Shown: positions 37,001-45,700 of the stretch, piece after piece
Layout: each line of letters starts with the position of its first letter
How positions within the stretch are numbered: the first letter of the stretch is position 1
Source: Phycicoccus jejuensis
GTDB taxonomy: Bacteria; Actinomycetota; Actinomycetes; Actinomycetales; Dermatophilaceae
DNA: 64,000 bases
Direction of reading: 5' to 3'
Assembly: GCF_000720925.1 (NCBI RefSeq)
Contig: NZ_JOEE01000001.1
Coordinates: 682,001 to 746,000, forward strand
Translations under genes and position numbers: made by a program
The notes under the pieces: model-generated
The model's database searches: none
Seen by the model: the letters and a program-made list of their open reading frames with translations, nothing else
Told to the model about the DNA's origin: nothing

Positions 37001-37422
37001 TGGCCGTCCGCACGCTCGAGTCCGTCGCCGTGGGCGACACCGTCGGGCCGGTCACCGTGCCCGTCACCCGCGACACGCTCGTCGCCTACGCCAACGCCTC
37101 GGGCGACCAGAACCCGATCCACCAGGACGAGGACTTCGCCCGCTCGGTCGGCCTGCCCGACGTCATCGCCCACGGGATGTGGACGATGGGCGCCGCCGGC
37201 ACGGTCGTGTCCGAGTGGGTCGGTGACGCCGGCCGGGTCCTGGAGTACGGCACGCGCTTCACCAAGCCGGTCGTCGTCCCGGCCGCCGGCGCCGAGCTCG
37301 TCGTCGAGGGCACCGTCAAGGCTCTCGACCCGGAGACGCGTCGGGCGACGGTCGAGCTGACCGCCACGAGCGAGGGCCAGAAGGTCCTCGGCCGGTGCGT
37401 CGCCGTGGTCCGCCTCGACTGA
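37000..37422 (+). CDS. hadB: MaoC-like dehydratase, catalytic subunit HadB-like
   Basis: A 140-residue hot-dog dehydratase with the hydratase 2 motif SGDQNPIHQDEDFARSVGLPDVIAHG (here the key parts are GDQNPIH, with catalytic Asp and His, and IAHGM). It should remove water from 3-hydroxyacyl thioesters in a heterodimer with HadA. Its stop overlaps the murB ATG (TGATG). The order rpmG-hadA-hadB is conserved in actinobacteria. Confidence 0.9.
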   Translation: MAVRTLESVAVGDTVGPVTVPVTRDTLVAYANASGDQNPIHQDEDFARSVGLPDVIAHGMWTMGAAGTVVSEWVGDAGRVLEYGTRFTKPVVVPAAGAELVVEGTVKALDPETRRATVELTATSEGQKVLGRCVAVVRLD

Positions 37423-38492
37423 TGCGCGAGCTGCACGACGAGCCCCTCGCGGGGTACACGACGATGCGCGTCGGCGGCCCGGCGGCGCGGATGGTCGTCG
37501 CGGAGACCACCGACGAGCTCGTCGACGCCGTGCGCGAGGTCGACGACGCCGACGAGCCGCTGCTCGTCCTCGGGGGTGGCTCGAACCTCGTGCTCCCCGA
37601 CGAGGGGTTCGCGGGCACGGTCGTGCTCGTCGCCACGCAGGGGGTCGAGGTCGACTCGGCCGACTCGTGCGGGGGCGCGAACGTCGTCGTCGCGGCCGGT
37701 GAGCCGTGGGACCCGTTCGTCGAGCGCGCGGTCGCCGAGGGCTGGTCGGGCATCGAGGCGCTGTCGGGCATCCCGGGGTCGACCGGGGCCACGCCGGTCC
37801 AGAACGTCGGTGCGTACGGGCAGGAGGTCGCCCAGACCATCGCCCGGGTACGGGTGTGGGACCGGCTCGAGGAGCGCGTCCGCACGATGATGTCGCTGGA
37901 CTGCCGGTTCACCTACCGGCACTCCCTCTTCAAGGGCACCGACCGCTACGTCGTGCTCGACGTGATGTTCCAGCTCGTCCTCGCCGACCTCTCGGGGCCG
38001 GTGCGCTACGCAGACCTCGCGACGCAGCTGGGGGTCGACGTCGGCGCCCGGGTGCCCCTCGCCGACGCGCGTGAGGCGGTGCTCGCGCAGCGGCGGCGCC
38101 GCGGGATGGTGCTCGACGCCGAGGACCACGACACCTGGTCGTGCGGCTCGTTCTTCACCAACCCGGTGCTGACCGCCGAGGAGTTCCAGTCCCTCGAGGC
38201 GCGCGTCGCCGAGCGGCTCGGCGCCGACGTCACGCCGCCGCGCTTCCCGGAGGCGGGCGGTCGGGTCAAGACGTCGGCCGCGTGGCTCATCGAGCGCGCC
38301 GGGTTCGGCAAGGGCCACGCGCTGCCCGGGCCGGCGGCGCTGTCGACCAAGCACACGCTCGCGGTGACCAACCGCGGGCAGGCGCGTGCGGCCGACGTCG
38401 TCGCCCTCGCCCGCGAGGTGCGCGACGGCGTGCAGGACGTCTTCGGGGTGACCCTCGTCAACGAGCCGGTCATCCTCGGTCAGACCCTCTGA
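37422..38492 (+). CDS. murB: UDP-N-acetylenolpyruvoylglucosamine reductase
   Basis: A 356-residue FAD enzyme that reduces the enolpyruvyl group of UDP-GlcNAc-enolpyruvate to give UDP-MurNAc for peptidoglycan. Blocks: YTTMRVGGPAARMVVAET (FAD domain start), LVLGGGSNLVLPD, GIEALSGIPGSTGATPVQNVGAYGQEV (key GSTGATPVQN), WSCGSFFTNPVL with the catalytic serine, and EAGGRVKTSAAWLIE. Length and motifs are normal. It is translationally coupled to hadB. Confidence 0.95.
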   Translation: MRELHDEPLAGYTTMRVGGPAARMVVAETTDELVDAVREVDDADEPLLVLGGGSNLVLPDEGFAGTVVLVATQGVEVDSADSCGGANVVVAAGEPWDPFVERAVAEGWSGIEALSGIPGSTGATPVQNVGAYGQEVAQTIARVRVWDRLEERVRTMMSLDCRFTYRHSLFKGTDRYVVLDVMFQLVLADLSGPVRYADLATQLGVDVGARVPLADAREAVLAQRRRRGMVLDAEDHDTWSCGSFFTNPVLTAEEFQSLEARVAERLGADVTPPRFPEAGGRVKTSAAWLIERAGFGKGHALPGPAALSTKHTLAVTNRGQARAADVVALAREVRDGVQDVFGVTLVNEPVILGQTL

Positions 38493-38583
38493 CGCCCGGC
38501 CGGGTCACACCCGCTGCCTCCCCACGGGCGTGCGGTGGTGCGAGGGACGGGTCGTCGTGCTCGTTCGGGGTGCTCGTTCGGGC

Positions 38584-39186
38584 TCATGCGCTGAGCGGGT
38601 GCTGGTCGTCGTCACGCGTCGCGGGTGTCGCCACCCCGGAGGACGGCTCTGCGCTCGCGGTCCTGCGACGCGCCGCGAGTCCCGACGGGTCGGCGTACCA
38701 GGTCGGGCGCTGGGTCCCGATGCGGGTGGCCTCCGTCTGCCACCACCAGTTCGGCGGGTAGGTGACCTGCGTGGTGTCGTGGTGGGCGGGGAAGCGCCGG
38801 CTGCCGTCACGCACGAGGGCGAGGAGCTCCGTACGCGGCCAGTGGGTGGGCGACACCGGCACCGGGAGGGCGGCCGGCGGCGCCGGGGTGTCGGGGTCTG
38901 GCTCCGGGTCGGGGGCGGCGCCCCGGTGGCACAGCGCCAGGCAGTACCCGGTCGGTCCGAGGGCGGCGACCACGTCGGTGAGCCGCAGGTCGCCGGCGCG
39001 GGTCTCGAGCCGTGCGACGTGGCTCGCCGACCAGCCTCGGCGCCGGGCGTAGGCGCGCTGCCCGAGGCCGAGCGTCCGTCGGTGCGCCCGCAGGGCCAGG
39101 CCGACCTCGTGCGGCACCGTCAGCGCCGCCCGGGCCGCGAGCAGCTCGCGGGCGAACGTGGGGTAAGTGAGGGGGAGGAGTCTCAT
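38584..39186 (-). CDS. XRE-type helix-turn-helix protein
   Basis: A 200-residue protein. Residues 30-85 form an XRE-like HTH (ALRAHRRTLGLGQRAYARRRGWSASHVARLE, shown in parts as LGLGQRAYARR and SASHVARLET). The C-terminal half has no domain I recognise; it includes VTYPPNWWWQTEATRIG and is rich in Pro and Arg. The ATG at 39184-39186 is chosen because codons upstream run through a non-coding repeat array. It converges with murB. Target genes are unknown; the repeat array 170 bases upstream may or may not be relevant. Confidence 0.7.
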   Translation of the reverse strand: MRLLPLTYPTFARELLAARAALTVPHEVGLALRAHRRTLGLGQRAYARRRGWSASHVARLETRAGDLRLTDVVAALGPTGYCLALCHRGAAPDPEPDPDTPAPPAALPVPVSPTHWPRTELLALVRDGSRRFPAHHDTTQVTYPPNWWWQTEATRIGTQRPTWYADPSGLAARRRTASAEPSSGVATPATRDDDQHPLSA

Positions 39187-39650
39187 GCCGGGAGCGTCGA
39201 CCCCGCTCGGCGACCGGCGCCAGACCCCTCGAGCGGACTGTGGACGACGACGCCCGCGCGGTCCGCCTGTGGACGAGTCACGATCCCGTCGCGCCCCGCC
39301 CGGAGACGAGGGGCGCCGCCCGCGCTGTCGTTCGCCCCGAGATGAGAGGCAACCATGACGAGCGGTCGGTTGCGTGCGGTGATGGAGCAATCGGGACGAG
39401 CGGTCGGTTGCGTCCGTGGGTGGAGCAATCGGGACGAGCGGTCGGCTGCGTCCGTGGGTGGAGCCAATCGGGACGAGCGGTCGGGTGCTGCCGCTTGCGA
39501 CGCAACCGAGACCGCTCATCCCAGTTGCTGCGAGATGTGACGCAGGTGACCGCTCATCCCGGTTGCTTCGGTGGGTGAAGCGAACAACAGCGGCCGGTGC
39601 ACCTCTCACGGGCCCGCGAGCCCGGAGCCGGCGCGGCGTGGGTGGGACGC
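39187..39650. other. 464-base intergenic region holding a 38-bp repeat array
   Basis: It lies between the HTH gene and the adenosine deaminase gene, both on the minus strand. Most of it is the repeat array at 39357-39585. All frames are open by base composition, but the 38-base period shifts frame in every unit, so it does not encode a repeat protein. No tRNA or clear promoter is seen. Confidence 0.7.
39357..39585. repeat. 38-bp repeat array with four forward and two inverted units
   Basis: The core GACGAGCGGTCGG starts at 39357, 39395, 39433 and 39472 (periods 38, 38, 39). The inverted core GACCGCTCATCCC starts at 39510 and 39548 (period 38). Each forward unit continues with GGTTGC, about 13 bases and GCAATC, able to fold as a 6-bp hairpin. 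The first three units are nearly identical; the fourth is diverged. There are no unique spacers. Confidence 0.85.
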
Positions 39651-40739
39651 TCAGCCCGCCAGCCAGGCGTCGACGTCGGCCTCGGCCGCGGCCCGCACGT
39701 CGTCGGGCGCCCTGCTCGCCGCGAGCGAGGAGCGCGCCAGCCCGGCCAGCTCCTCGTCCGACAGGCCGTGCACCGCCCGTGCCGTCTCGTACTGCTCCAC
39801 GAGCCGGCTCCCGAAGATCAGCGGGTCGTCCGCCCCGAGGGCCACGACCGCCCCCGCCGACAGCAGCTGCCGCAGCGGCACCTCCGGCGCCTCGTCGTAC
39901 ACGCCGAGCGCCACGTTCGAGCCCGGGCACACCTCCAGCGCCACGCCCGCCGCGACCACCCGCTCCAGCACCCGCGGGTCCTCGACGGACCGCACGCCGT
40001 GCCCGATCCGGTCCGGCGCCGCCGCGTCCAGCGTCGCCGCCACCGCGTCGGCGCCCAGCAGCTCACCGGCGTGCGGCACCGACGCCAGCCCCGCCGACCG
40101 CGCGATGCGGAAGGCGGCCGCGAACTCCGCCGTGTCGCCGCGCCGCTCGTCGTTCGACAGGCCGAACCCGACGACCGCCCCCGGGCCGCTCCCCGCGTAC
40201 CGCGCCGCGAGCCGGGCCAGCGTCCGGGCCTCCAGCGGGTGGCGCATCCGCGAGGCCGCCACGACGACGCCGACCTGCGCCGCCCCGGGCTCGCGCGACA
40301 CCGCCGCCGCCTCGTCGAGGACGATCTCGAGCGCCGGCGTGATGCCCCCGACGAAGGGCGCGTACGACGTCGGGTCGACCTGGATCTCCAGCCACCGCGA
40401 GCCCTCCGCGCCGTCGTCGAGCGCGGCCTCGCGGACGATCCGTCGCATGTCGGCCTCGCCGCGGACGCACGCCCGCGCGACGTCGTAGAGGCGCTGGAAC
40501 CGGAACCAGCCACGCTCGTCGGCCGCGTCGAAGCGCGGCGGGTACTCGCGCGTGAGCGTCGCGGGCAGGCGCATCCCGTGGGCGGCCGCCATCTCGCGCA
40601 CGGTCGCCACCCGCATCGAGCCGGTGAAGTGCAGGTGCAGGTGCGCCTTCGGCAGGGTCGCGAGAGGCCGCGCCCCCGAGGGGACGCGGCCGTCGTCACG
40701 ACGCACCGCCGGGGTGCTCCCGGTCGGTGCCTCGCTCAC
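39651..40739 (-). CDS. Adenosine deaminase family protein
   Basis: A 362-residue TIM-barrel deaminase. Metal and catalytic motifs in order: PKAHLHLHFTGS (HxH), SVPHAGELLG with HAGE, RIGHGVR, and ALGADDPLIFG at the position of the usual S/TDDP. It should deaminate adenosine or a related purine nucleoside. The N-terminus carries about 30 extra residues before the first motif. The GTG start at 40737-40739 overlaps the stop of the DUF5709 gene by 4 bases, so they form one operon. The ADA-like branch also contains adenine deaminases, so the exact substrate is not certain. Confidence 0.88.
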   Translation of the reverse strand: MSEAPTGSTPAVRRDDGRVPSGARPLATLPKAHLHLHFTGSMRVATVREMAAAHGMRLPATLTREYPPRFDAADERGWFRFQRLYDVARACVRGEADMRRIVREAALDDGAEGSRWLEIQVDPTSYAPFVGGITPALEIVLDEAAAVSREPGAAQVGVVVAASRMRHPLEARTLARLAARYAGSGPGAVVGFGLSNDERRGDTAEFAAAFRIARSAGLASVPHAGELLGADAVAATLDAAAPDRIGHGVRSVEDPRVLERVVAAGVALEVCPGSNVALGVYDEAPEVPLRQLLSAGAVVALGADDPLIFGSRLVEQYETARAVHGLSDEELAGLARSSLAASRAPDDVRAAAEADVDAWLAG

Positions 40740-41239
40740 TCCTCCGAGGTCTCCTCGTCGACGACGTGCATCGCCGACTCCTCCGCGGAGGCCGCCGCGC
40801 CGTCGACACCCACGTCGTCGCCGACGAGGTCCTTCTCGTCGTCCTCGCCGAGGCCCTCGTCCGGGGCGACGAGGCGCCCGGCACGCTCGTCGCCGACCTC
40901 GCCGTCGCCGAGCCAGTCGTCCTCGGCGTCGATGGCGTCGGGGTCGTCGCCGCCGACGCGGTCGACGTCCAGGCCGGACTCGTTGTCGGGCGCGCCGTAT
41001 GCGGTCGAGGGGTCCGGCACCTCCTGGTGGATGCGCTCCTCGATCGTCTCGTCGCGGCTCTGCTCCTCGGCGGTCACGCCGTGCGCGAGGGAGCCGTGCA
41101 GCTTCTCGGGCGGGGAGTAGCCGCGGTCCAGCGGGTCGTCCACCCCGTCCTCCAGGGTGTCCTCGGGCTGGAGCTGGTCCTCGTCGTCGAGGGAGTAGCT
41201 CCCGAGGTCGTCGGTCACGTTCTCCGGCTGGTCGCTCAT
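40736..41239 (-). CDS. DUF5709 acidic protein
   Basis: A 167-residue, strongly acidic and probably disordered protein. It shows the DUF5709 core DDLGSYSLDDEDQLQPEDTL, then DGVDDPLDRGYSPPEKLHG and ERIHQEVPD. The function is unknown. It overlaps adenosine deaminase at its 3' end and sits 4 bases upstream (in its own direction, downstream) of the aminotransferase stop, so the three minus-strand genes look like one transcription unit. Confidence 0.82.
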   Translation of the reverse strand: MSDQPENVTDDLGSYSLDDEDQLQPEDTLEDGVDDPLDRGYSPPEKLHGSLAHGVTAEEQSRDETIEERIHQEVPDPSTAYGAPDNESGLDVDRVGGDDPDAIDAEDDWLGDGEVGDERAGRLVAPDEGLGEDDEKDLVGDDVGVDGAAASAEESAMHVVDEETSEE

Positions 41240-41243
41240 CGCC

Positions 41244-42545
41244 TCACCCTACGTCTGCGAGCAGCTGCTCGGAGGCCGCGAGCGCGACGCACGTCGCCAC
41301 GCCGGCCATCGCCGTCCGGACCTCGTCGAGCGACGGGAACGACGGTGCGAGACGGATGTTCCGGTCGCGCGGGTCCTTGCCGTACGGGAAGGACGCCCCC
41401 GCCGGTGTCAGTGCGATGCCGGCCTCCTTGGCCAGCTGCACGACGCGCGACGCGCAGCCGTCCGGGACGTCGAGGTTGACGAAGTACCCGCCGCGCGGGG
41501 TGCTCCACTCGGCGACGCCGAGACCCTCGAGCTCCGCGGCGAGCGCCTCGCCGACCGCCGTGAACTTGGGGGCGAGGATCTCGCGGTGACGGCCCATGTG
41601 CTCCCGCACGCCGTCGGCCGACCCGAAGAACTGGACGTGGCGCAGGTGGTTGACCTTGTCCGGGCCGATGGACGCGAACTTCAGGTGCGACAGGTACCAG
41701 GCCACCGTCTCGCGCGACCCGGCGAGGAAGGCGACGCCGGCGCCGGCGAAGGTGATCTTGCTCGTCGACGCGAAGACGATCGGCCGGTGTGGGTTCCCCG
41801 CCGCCGAGGCGAGCGAGAGGATGTCGGCCGACTTCGCCTCGTCGCTCGTGAGGTGGTGCAGCGCGTAGGCGTTGTCCCAGAAGAGCCGGAAGTCCGGGGC
41901 GGCGGTGGGCATCGACGCGAGCCGGGCCGCGACCTCCTGCGTGACGACCGAGCCGGCCGGGTTCGCGTACGTCGGGACGATCCACATGCCCTTGATGCTC
42001 GGGTCGTCCTTGACGAGGGCCTCGACCGCGGCGACGTCCGGGCCGTCGTCGAGCATCGGGACGGTGACCATCTCGATGCCGTAGTGCTCGAGCATCGTGT
42101 AGTGCCGGTCGTAGCCGGGCACCGGGCAGACGAAGGTGACCTTCTCCTCGTCCTTCCACGGCCGCGGCGAGCCGACGCCGCCGTGCAGCAGGTGGTCGAC
42201 GAGCACCTCGTGCATCATCGTCAGGCTCGCGTTGCCGCCGGCGACGACCTGGTCGGCGTCGACACCGAGCAGCTCGGCGAACATCGCGCGCAGCTCGGGC
42301 AGCCCCTCGAGGCCGCCGTAGTTGCGCACGTCGGTGCCCTGGCCGTCGCGGTGGCCCTCGGGGAGGGTGAGCATCCGCTCGGCGAGGTCGAGCTGCTCGG
42401 GGCTGGGCTTGCCCCGCGTGAGGTCGAGGGAGAGCCCGCGCCCGCGCAGGGTGGCGTAGGCGGCGCGCTGCTCGTCGGCGAACGCCCGCAGCTCCTCGGG
42501 GGAGCGCTCGGCGAGGGGGGTGCGGGAGGAGGCTGAGGTGCTCAC
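41244..42545 (-). CDS. Class I/II PLP-dependent aminotransferase
   Basis: A 433-residue fold-type I aminotransferase of the group often named Aminotran_MocR or putative aspartate/alanine aminotransferase. Blocks: LDLTRGKPSPEQLDL, NYGGLEGLPELRAMFAELLG, VPTYANPAGSVVT, FWDNAYALHHL and the Schiff-base lysine K263 in FASTSKITFAGAG. The ending SFPYGKDPRDRNIRLAP contains the substrate-carboxylate arginine. The GTG at 42543-42545 is used; codons further upstream overlap the divergent EEP gene and are unrelated. The amino acid substrate cannot be assigned from sequence. Confidence 0.86.
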   Translation of the reverse strand: MSTSASSRTPLAERSPEELRAFADEQRAAYATLRGRGLSLDLTRGKPSPEQLDLAERMLTLPEGHRDGQGTDVRNYGGLEGLPELRAMFAELLGVDADQVVAGGNASLTMMHEVLVDHLLHGGVGSPRPWKDEEKVTFVCPVPGYDRHYTMLEHYGIEMVTVPMLDDGPDVAAVEALVKDDPSIKGMWIVPTYANPAGSVVTQEVAARLASMPTAAPDFRLFWDNAYALHHLTSDEAKSADILSLASAAGNPHRPIVFASTSKITFAGAGVAFLAGSRETVAWYLSHLKFASIGPDKVNHLRHVQFFGSADGVREHMGRHREILAPKFTAVGEALAAELEGLGVAEWSTPRGGYFVNLDVPDGCASRVVQLAKEAGIALTPAGASFPYGKDPRDRNIRLAPSFPSLDEVRTAMAGVATCVALAASEQLLADVG

Positions 42546-42707
42546 CGCTCCATCGTGGCAGAGCACGACGGCGTGACGTCGGGGCGGACCGCGCTGCGAA
42601 CGGGCCCGTCGGGGGAGTGCTCCCCATCGCGAGCGGACGAGCGAGATGGCAGGTTGAGGACCGCCGGGGGGCGATCGGCGTCCCCCACGAACCTCTGGGG
42701 GAAGCCC

Positions 42708-43541
42708 ATGCAGCTCCGCACCCGTCCGATCCTCGCCGCGCTCGCCACGGTGGGGGTCGCTGCCGCCGGCCTGGTCGGCACGACCGCGACCGCACCGTCC
42801 GCCGAGGCCGCGTCGTCGTCCGTCCGTGTCTTCTCGCACAACCTCGAGAAGAAGGGCACCGCGATCAACCGGGTGCGCGAGCTCTCGGACGGAGGCGGCC
42901 CAGAGGTCCTGCTGCTGCAGGAGGTGTGCTCCAGCCTGATCCCGAAGCTGCAGGACATCGGGTACACCCACTACCGGCAGCGTCGGACCTCGACCAAGTG
43001 CTCCGGCGACCAGGGCATCGGCGAGGCGGTGGTCTGGACCGGCAAGAGCGCGGAGGTCTCGGGCACGGTCTCGGTCCCGCTCAACGCGACCCCCGTGGAC
43101 AACCACACCTACGGCCTCGCGTGCCTCGACATCAACCACGGGGGTCACGCCTTCCGCGCCTGCTCGACCCACCTGGTCGCCGGTGGCGCGGCGAACGACG
43201 CGTTCCGGCACGACCTCACCAAGGCGATCAAGGCCACGACGGGGTCCTGGATGTCGACCAAGGTCGTCCTCGTCGGCGGGGACTTCAACACCACGCCGGG
43301 GTCGGCCACGATGAACGCCATGTACGGGGTCGGCAGCGCCTCCGGCGGCGAGTTCCGCGAGCTGGCCCAGTCCGCGGGAACCGGCTCGACCGCGCGGTCC
43401 GGCAAGAACACGTTCTACTCCAAGAAGATCGACTACATCTTCGCGTCCAAGGCGGCCACGCGGACCGGCGGTGGCACCGAGCAGGTGAAGGACTCGCCGT
43501 CCGACCACCGCGTGCTCTTCGGCGCCGTGCCGCTGCGCTGA
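42708..43541 (+). CDS. Secreted endonuclease/exonuclease/phosphatase-family protein
   Basis: A 277-residue exported protein. The N-terminus is a Sec signal (RTRPILAALATVGVAAAGLVG, cleavage after an A-x-A near SAEA, residue 36). The mature part is an EEP fold: RVFSHNLEKKG, VLLLQEVC with the metal Glu, CLDINHGGHAFRACSTHLVA, VVLVGGDFNTTPGS, IDYIFASKAA and SPSDHRVLFG. It could be a secreted DNase or phosphodiesterase. A GGGGGAAG Shine-Dalgarno precedes ATG 42708. It is divergent from the aminotransferase. Confidence 0.87.
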   Translation: MQLRTRPILAALATVGVAAAGLVGTTATAPSAEAASSSVRVFSHNLEKKGTAINRVRELSDGGGPEVLLLQEVCSSLIPKLQDIGYTHYRQRRTSTKCSGDQGIGEAVVWTGKSAEVSGTVSVPLNATPVDNHTYGLACLDINHGGHAFRACSTHLVAGGAANDAFRHDLTKAIKATTGSWMSTKVVLVGGDFNTTPGSATMNAMYGVGSASGGEFRELAQSAGTGSTARSGKNTFYSKKIDYIFASKAATRTGGGTEQVKDSPSDHRVLFGAVPLR

Positions 43542-43609
43542 CGTCTGCTCCGGACGGTGACGGGGGCCCTCGGCCCCGGGGCGGGTTCGCGCCGGGGCCG
43601 GGGCTCACG

Positions 43610-43615
43610 TATGCT
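43610..43615 (+). promoter_or_regulatory. -10 of the tRNA-Trp/secE/nusG unit
   Basis: TATGCT matches the rpoB -10. A weak TTCGCG lies 18 bases upstream (43586-43591). Transcription would start near 43622, about 76 bases before tRNA-Trp, and could run into secE. Confidence 0.45.
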
Positions 43616-43697
43616 GTCCGTTCGGTGTGACCACCATGTCAGCGTGCCCGGCAGAAGGTCGCACCACCCAGGGTCCACCACCCACCGGTGGTCCCAC

Positions 43698-43770
43698 AGG
43701 GCAGTGGCTCAATTGGTAGAGCACCGGTCTCCAAAACCGGCGGTTGGGGGTTCGAGTCCCTCCTGCCCTG
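43698..43770 (+). tRNA. tRNA-Trp (CCA anticodon)
   Basis: A 73-base cloverleaf. The acceptor AGGGCAG pairs with CTGCCCT, the discriminator is G, the anticodon loop CTCCAAA holds CCA on a CCGGT/ACCGG stem, and the T loop is TTCGAGT. It directly precedes secE, the usual actinobacterial position. Confidence 0.96.
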
Positions 43771-43886
43771 CGTCGCACGTGTGGTACGTCCACGATCTGC
43801 GGCCCGGTCTCGTCCGGGCCCCCTTTCACGGTCGTGCCGCGCCGTAGGCATCCGAACCCGACCAGCTCGACGTGAAGAGGCAAGTC

Positions 43887-44153
43887 GTGACCGACCTGGG
43901 CCAGACCGAGGCCGGCTCCCGCCCCGCCAAGGGCCGTGAGCGCGGCGGCAACCCCGTCTCGCGACTCTTCCGCGCCATCGGGCTGTTCGTCGGCCAGATC
44001 CTCGACGAGCTCCGCAAGGTCGTCCGGCCCACCCGGAACGAGCTCTGGAACTACACGCTCGTCGTCATCGTGTTCGTCACGGTGATGATGGCGATCGTGT
44101 CCGGTCTCGACCTCGGCTTCAGCAAGCTCGTCGGCCTGGTCCTCGGCTCCTGA
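43887..44153 (+). CDS. secE: Preprotein translocase subunit SecE
   Basis: An 88-residue single-helix SecE that stabilises SecY in the Sec translocon. Visible: the amphipathic segment [21 protein letters not shown] and one membrane helix ([20 protein letters not shown]). GTG 43887 is chosen over the in-frame GTG at 43872 because GAAGAGG at 43874-43880 then stands 6 bases upstream. The actinobacterial-type N-terminal extension is polar. nusG follows after 59 bases. Confidence 0.94.
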   Translation: MTDLGQTEAGSRPAKGRERGGNPVSRLFRAIGLFVGQILDELRKVVRPTRNELWNYTLVVIVFVTVMMAIVSGLDLGFSKLVGLVLGS

Positions 44154-44212
44154 CGCGCGCCCACCCGCGCCACCCGCCCCCGGCACCCGCCAGACGAAGG
44201 AAGAGGTCACCC

Positions 44213-45103
44213 GTGTCCGACCAGTGGACCGACACCCCCGAGCAGGGGTCCGACGACACCGCCCAGGTTCCCGTCGACGACACCCCCGTGCAGGAGGTCG
44301 ACGCCGCCGCGGCCGAGTCCTTCGACGCCGCCCACGAGGCCGACGCCGACGGTGACGCCGCGACCGACGAGGTCGCGGACGACGCCACGGTCGCGGACGA
44401 CTCCGCGGACGAGGCGTCCGACGACGACGCGGTCGACGAGCCGGCCCTCCCGGTCGACGAGGACGGCGACGTCCTCGACGCGGTCGACCCGGTCAAGGCG
44501 TTCAAGGACGACCTCGCCTCGAAGTTCGGCGACTGGTACGTCGTGCACTCCTACGCGGGCTACGAGAACCGGGTCAAGGCCAACCTCGAGAACCGCACCC
44601 AGTCCCTCAACATGGAGGACTACATCTTCGAGGTGCAGGTCCCCATGGAGGAGGTCACCGAGATCAAGAGCGGCCAGCGCAAGCTGGTCCGCCGCGTCCG
44701 GATGCCCGGGTACGTCCTCGTCCGGATGGACCTCACCGACGAGTCGTGGGGCGCCGTCCGGCACACCCCGGGCGTCACCGGCTTCGTCGGCAACGCGCAC
44801 CAGCCGGTGCCGCTGACCCTCGACGAGGTCTTCACGATGCTCAAGCCGGCCGACCTCGAGACGCCCGTCGCCGCGGCCGCCTCCGGTGGCGCCGCGTCCT
44901 CCTCCGGCTCCTCCTCGGGCGACGCCGCCGTCGTCGACTTCGAGGTCGGCGAGTCGGTCACCGTCATGGACGGCCCCTTCGAGACGCTGCCGGCGACGAT
45001 CTCCGAGATCAACGCCGACACCCAGAAGCTCAAGGTGCTCGTCTCGATCTTCGGCCGGGAGACCCCGGTCGAGCTCTCCTTCGGCCAGGTCGCCAAGATC
45101 TGA
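44213..45103 (+). CDS. nusG: Transcription elongation factor NusG, extended
   Basis: A 296-residue NusG, long for the family (about 180). Residues 1-100 are an acidic Asp/Ala/Glu-rich extension, common in actinobacteria. The NGN domain starts near 108 ([19 protein letters not shown]) and ends near 215. A Ser/Gly/Ala-rich stretch of about 20 residues (near 221-240) then separates it from the KOW domain ([17 protein letters not shown] to [12 protein letters not shown]). NusG binds RNA polymerase and couples with NusE/Rho. The GTG start follows GAAGGAAGAGG at a good distance. Confidence 0.95.
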   Translation: MSDQWTDTPEQGSDDTAQVPVDDTPVQEVDAAAAESFDAAHEADADGDAATDEVADDATVADDSADEASDDDAVDEPALPVDEDGDVLDAVDPVKAFKDDLASKFGDWYVVHSYAGYENRVKANLENRTQSLNMEDYIFEVQVPMEEVTEIKSGQRKLVRRVRMPGYVLVRMDLTDESWGAVRHTPGVTGFVGNAHQPVPLTLDEVFTMLKPADLETPVAAAASGGAASSSGSSSGDAAVVDFEVGESVTVMDGPFETLPATISEINADTQKLKVLVSIFGRETPVELSFGQVAKI

Positions 45104-45109
45104 CCGGAG

Positions 45110-45148
45110 GCCCCTTTCGCGGGGGACCCGCGGACACTGCAAAGGGGT
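45110..45148 (+). promoter_or_regulatory. Nested stem-loop in the rplK leader
   Basis: CCCCTTT (45111-45117) pairs with AAAGGGG (45141-45147). Within it CGCGGG (45118-45123) pairs with CCCGCG (45127-45132), leaving an 8-base bulge (45133-45140). It lies between nusG and rplK, where ribosomal protein L1 feedback control acts in other bacteria. That role here is inference. Confidence 0.4.
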
Positions 45149-45191
45149 CATCGCCCACGGCGTCGGCCCACACCACCGAAGAAGGACAGAC

Positions 45192-45623
45192 ATGCCCCCC
45201 AAGAAGAAGGTCTCCGGGTACATCAACCTGCAGATCCAGGCCGGTGCCGCGACCCCGGCCCCGCCCGTCGGCCCGGCCCTGGGTCAGCACGGCGTCAACA
45301 TCATGGAGTTCGTCAAGGCGTACAACGCGGCGACCGAGCACCAGCGCGGCAGCATCATCCCCGTCGTCATCACGGTCTACGAAGACCGCTCCTTCACCTT
45401 CATCACGAAGACCCCGCCGGCCTCGGAGCTCATCAAGAAGGCCGCAGGCGTCCAGAAGGGCTCGGGCGAGCCGCACAAGACCAAGGCCGGCAAGCTCACG
45501 AAGGACCAGCTCCGCGAGATCGCCGAGACCAAGATGCCCGACCTCAACGCCAACGACGTCGACGCCGCGATGAAGATCATCGCCGGCACCGCCCGTCAGA
45601 TGGGCATCGAGACCGAGCTCTGA
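45192..45623 (+). CDS. rplK: 50S ribosomal protein L11
   Basis: A 143-residue L11: [30 protein letters not shown] at the N-terminus with the [14 protein letters not shown] loop, and the rRNA-binding C-terminal domain ending [22 protein letters not shown]. It forms the GTPase-associated centre with 23S rRNA and the L10/L12 stalk. ATG 45192 has AGAAGGACAG upstream. Length normal. Confidence 0.97.
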   Translation: MPPKKKVSGYINLQIQAGAATPAPPVGPALGQHGVNIMEFVKAYNAATEHQRGSIIPVVITVYEDRSFTFITKTPPASELIKKAAGVQKGSGEPHKTKAGKLTKDQLREIAETKMPDLNANDVDAAMKIIAGTARQMGIETEL

Positions 45624-45700
45624 GCCCGGTCCCACCCCCTGTGGCAGGGCCTGCGCTGGCCCGACGACCACGACTCCACCACCACTCCCAGGAGCAGCAC

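Noticed and set aside
38553..38583. Short direct repeat GTGCTCGTTCGGG between murB and the HTH gene
   Set aside because: Only two 13-base copies in a 91-base convergent gap; likely chance in GC-rich DNA.
39357..39585. CRISPR array
   Set aside because: Units are contiguous with no unique spacers, change orientation, and no cas genes are present.
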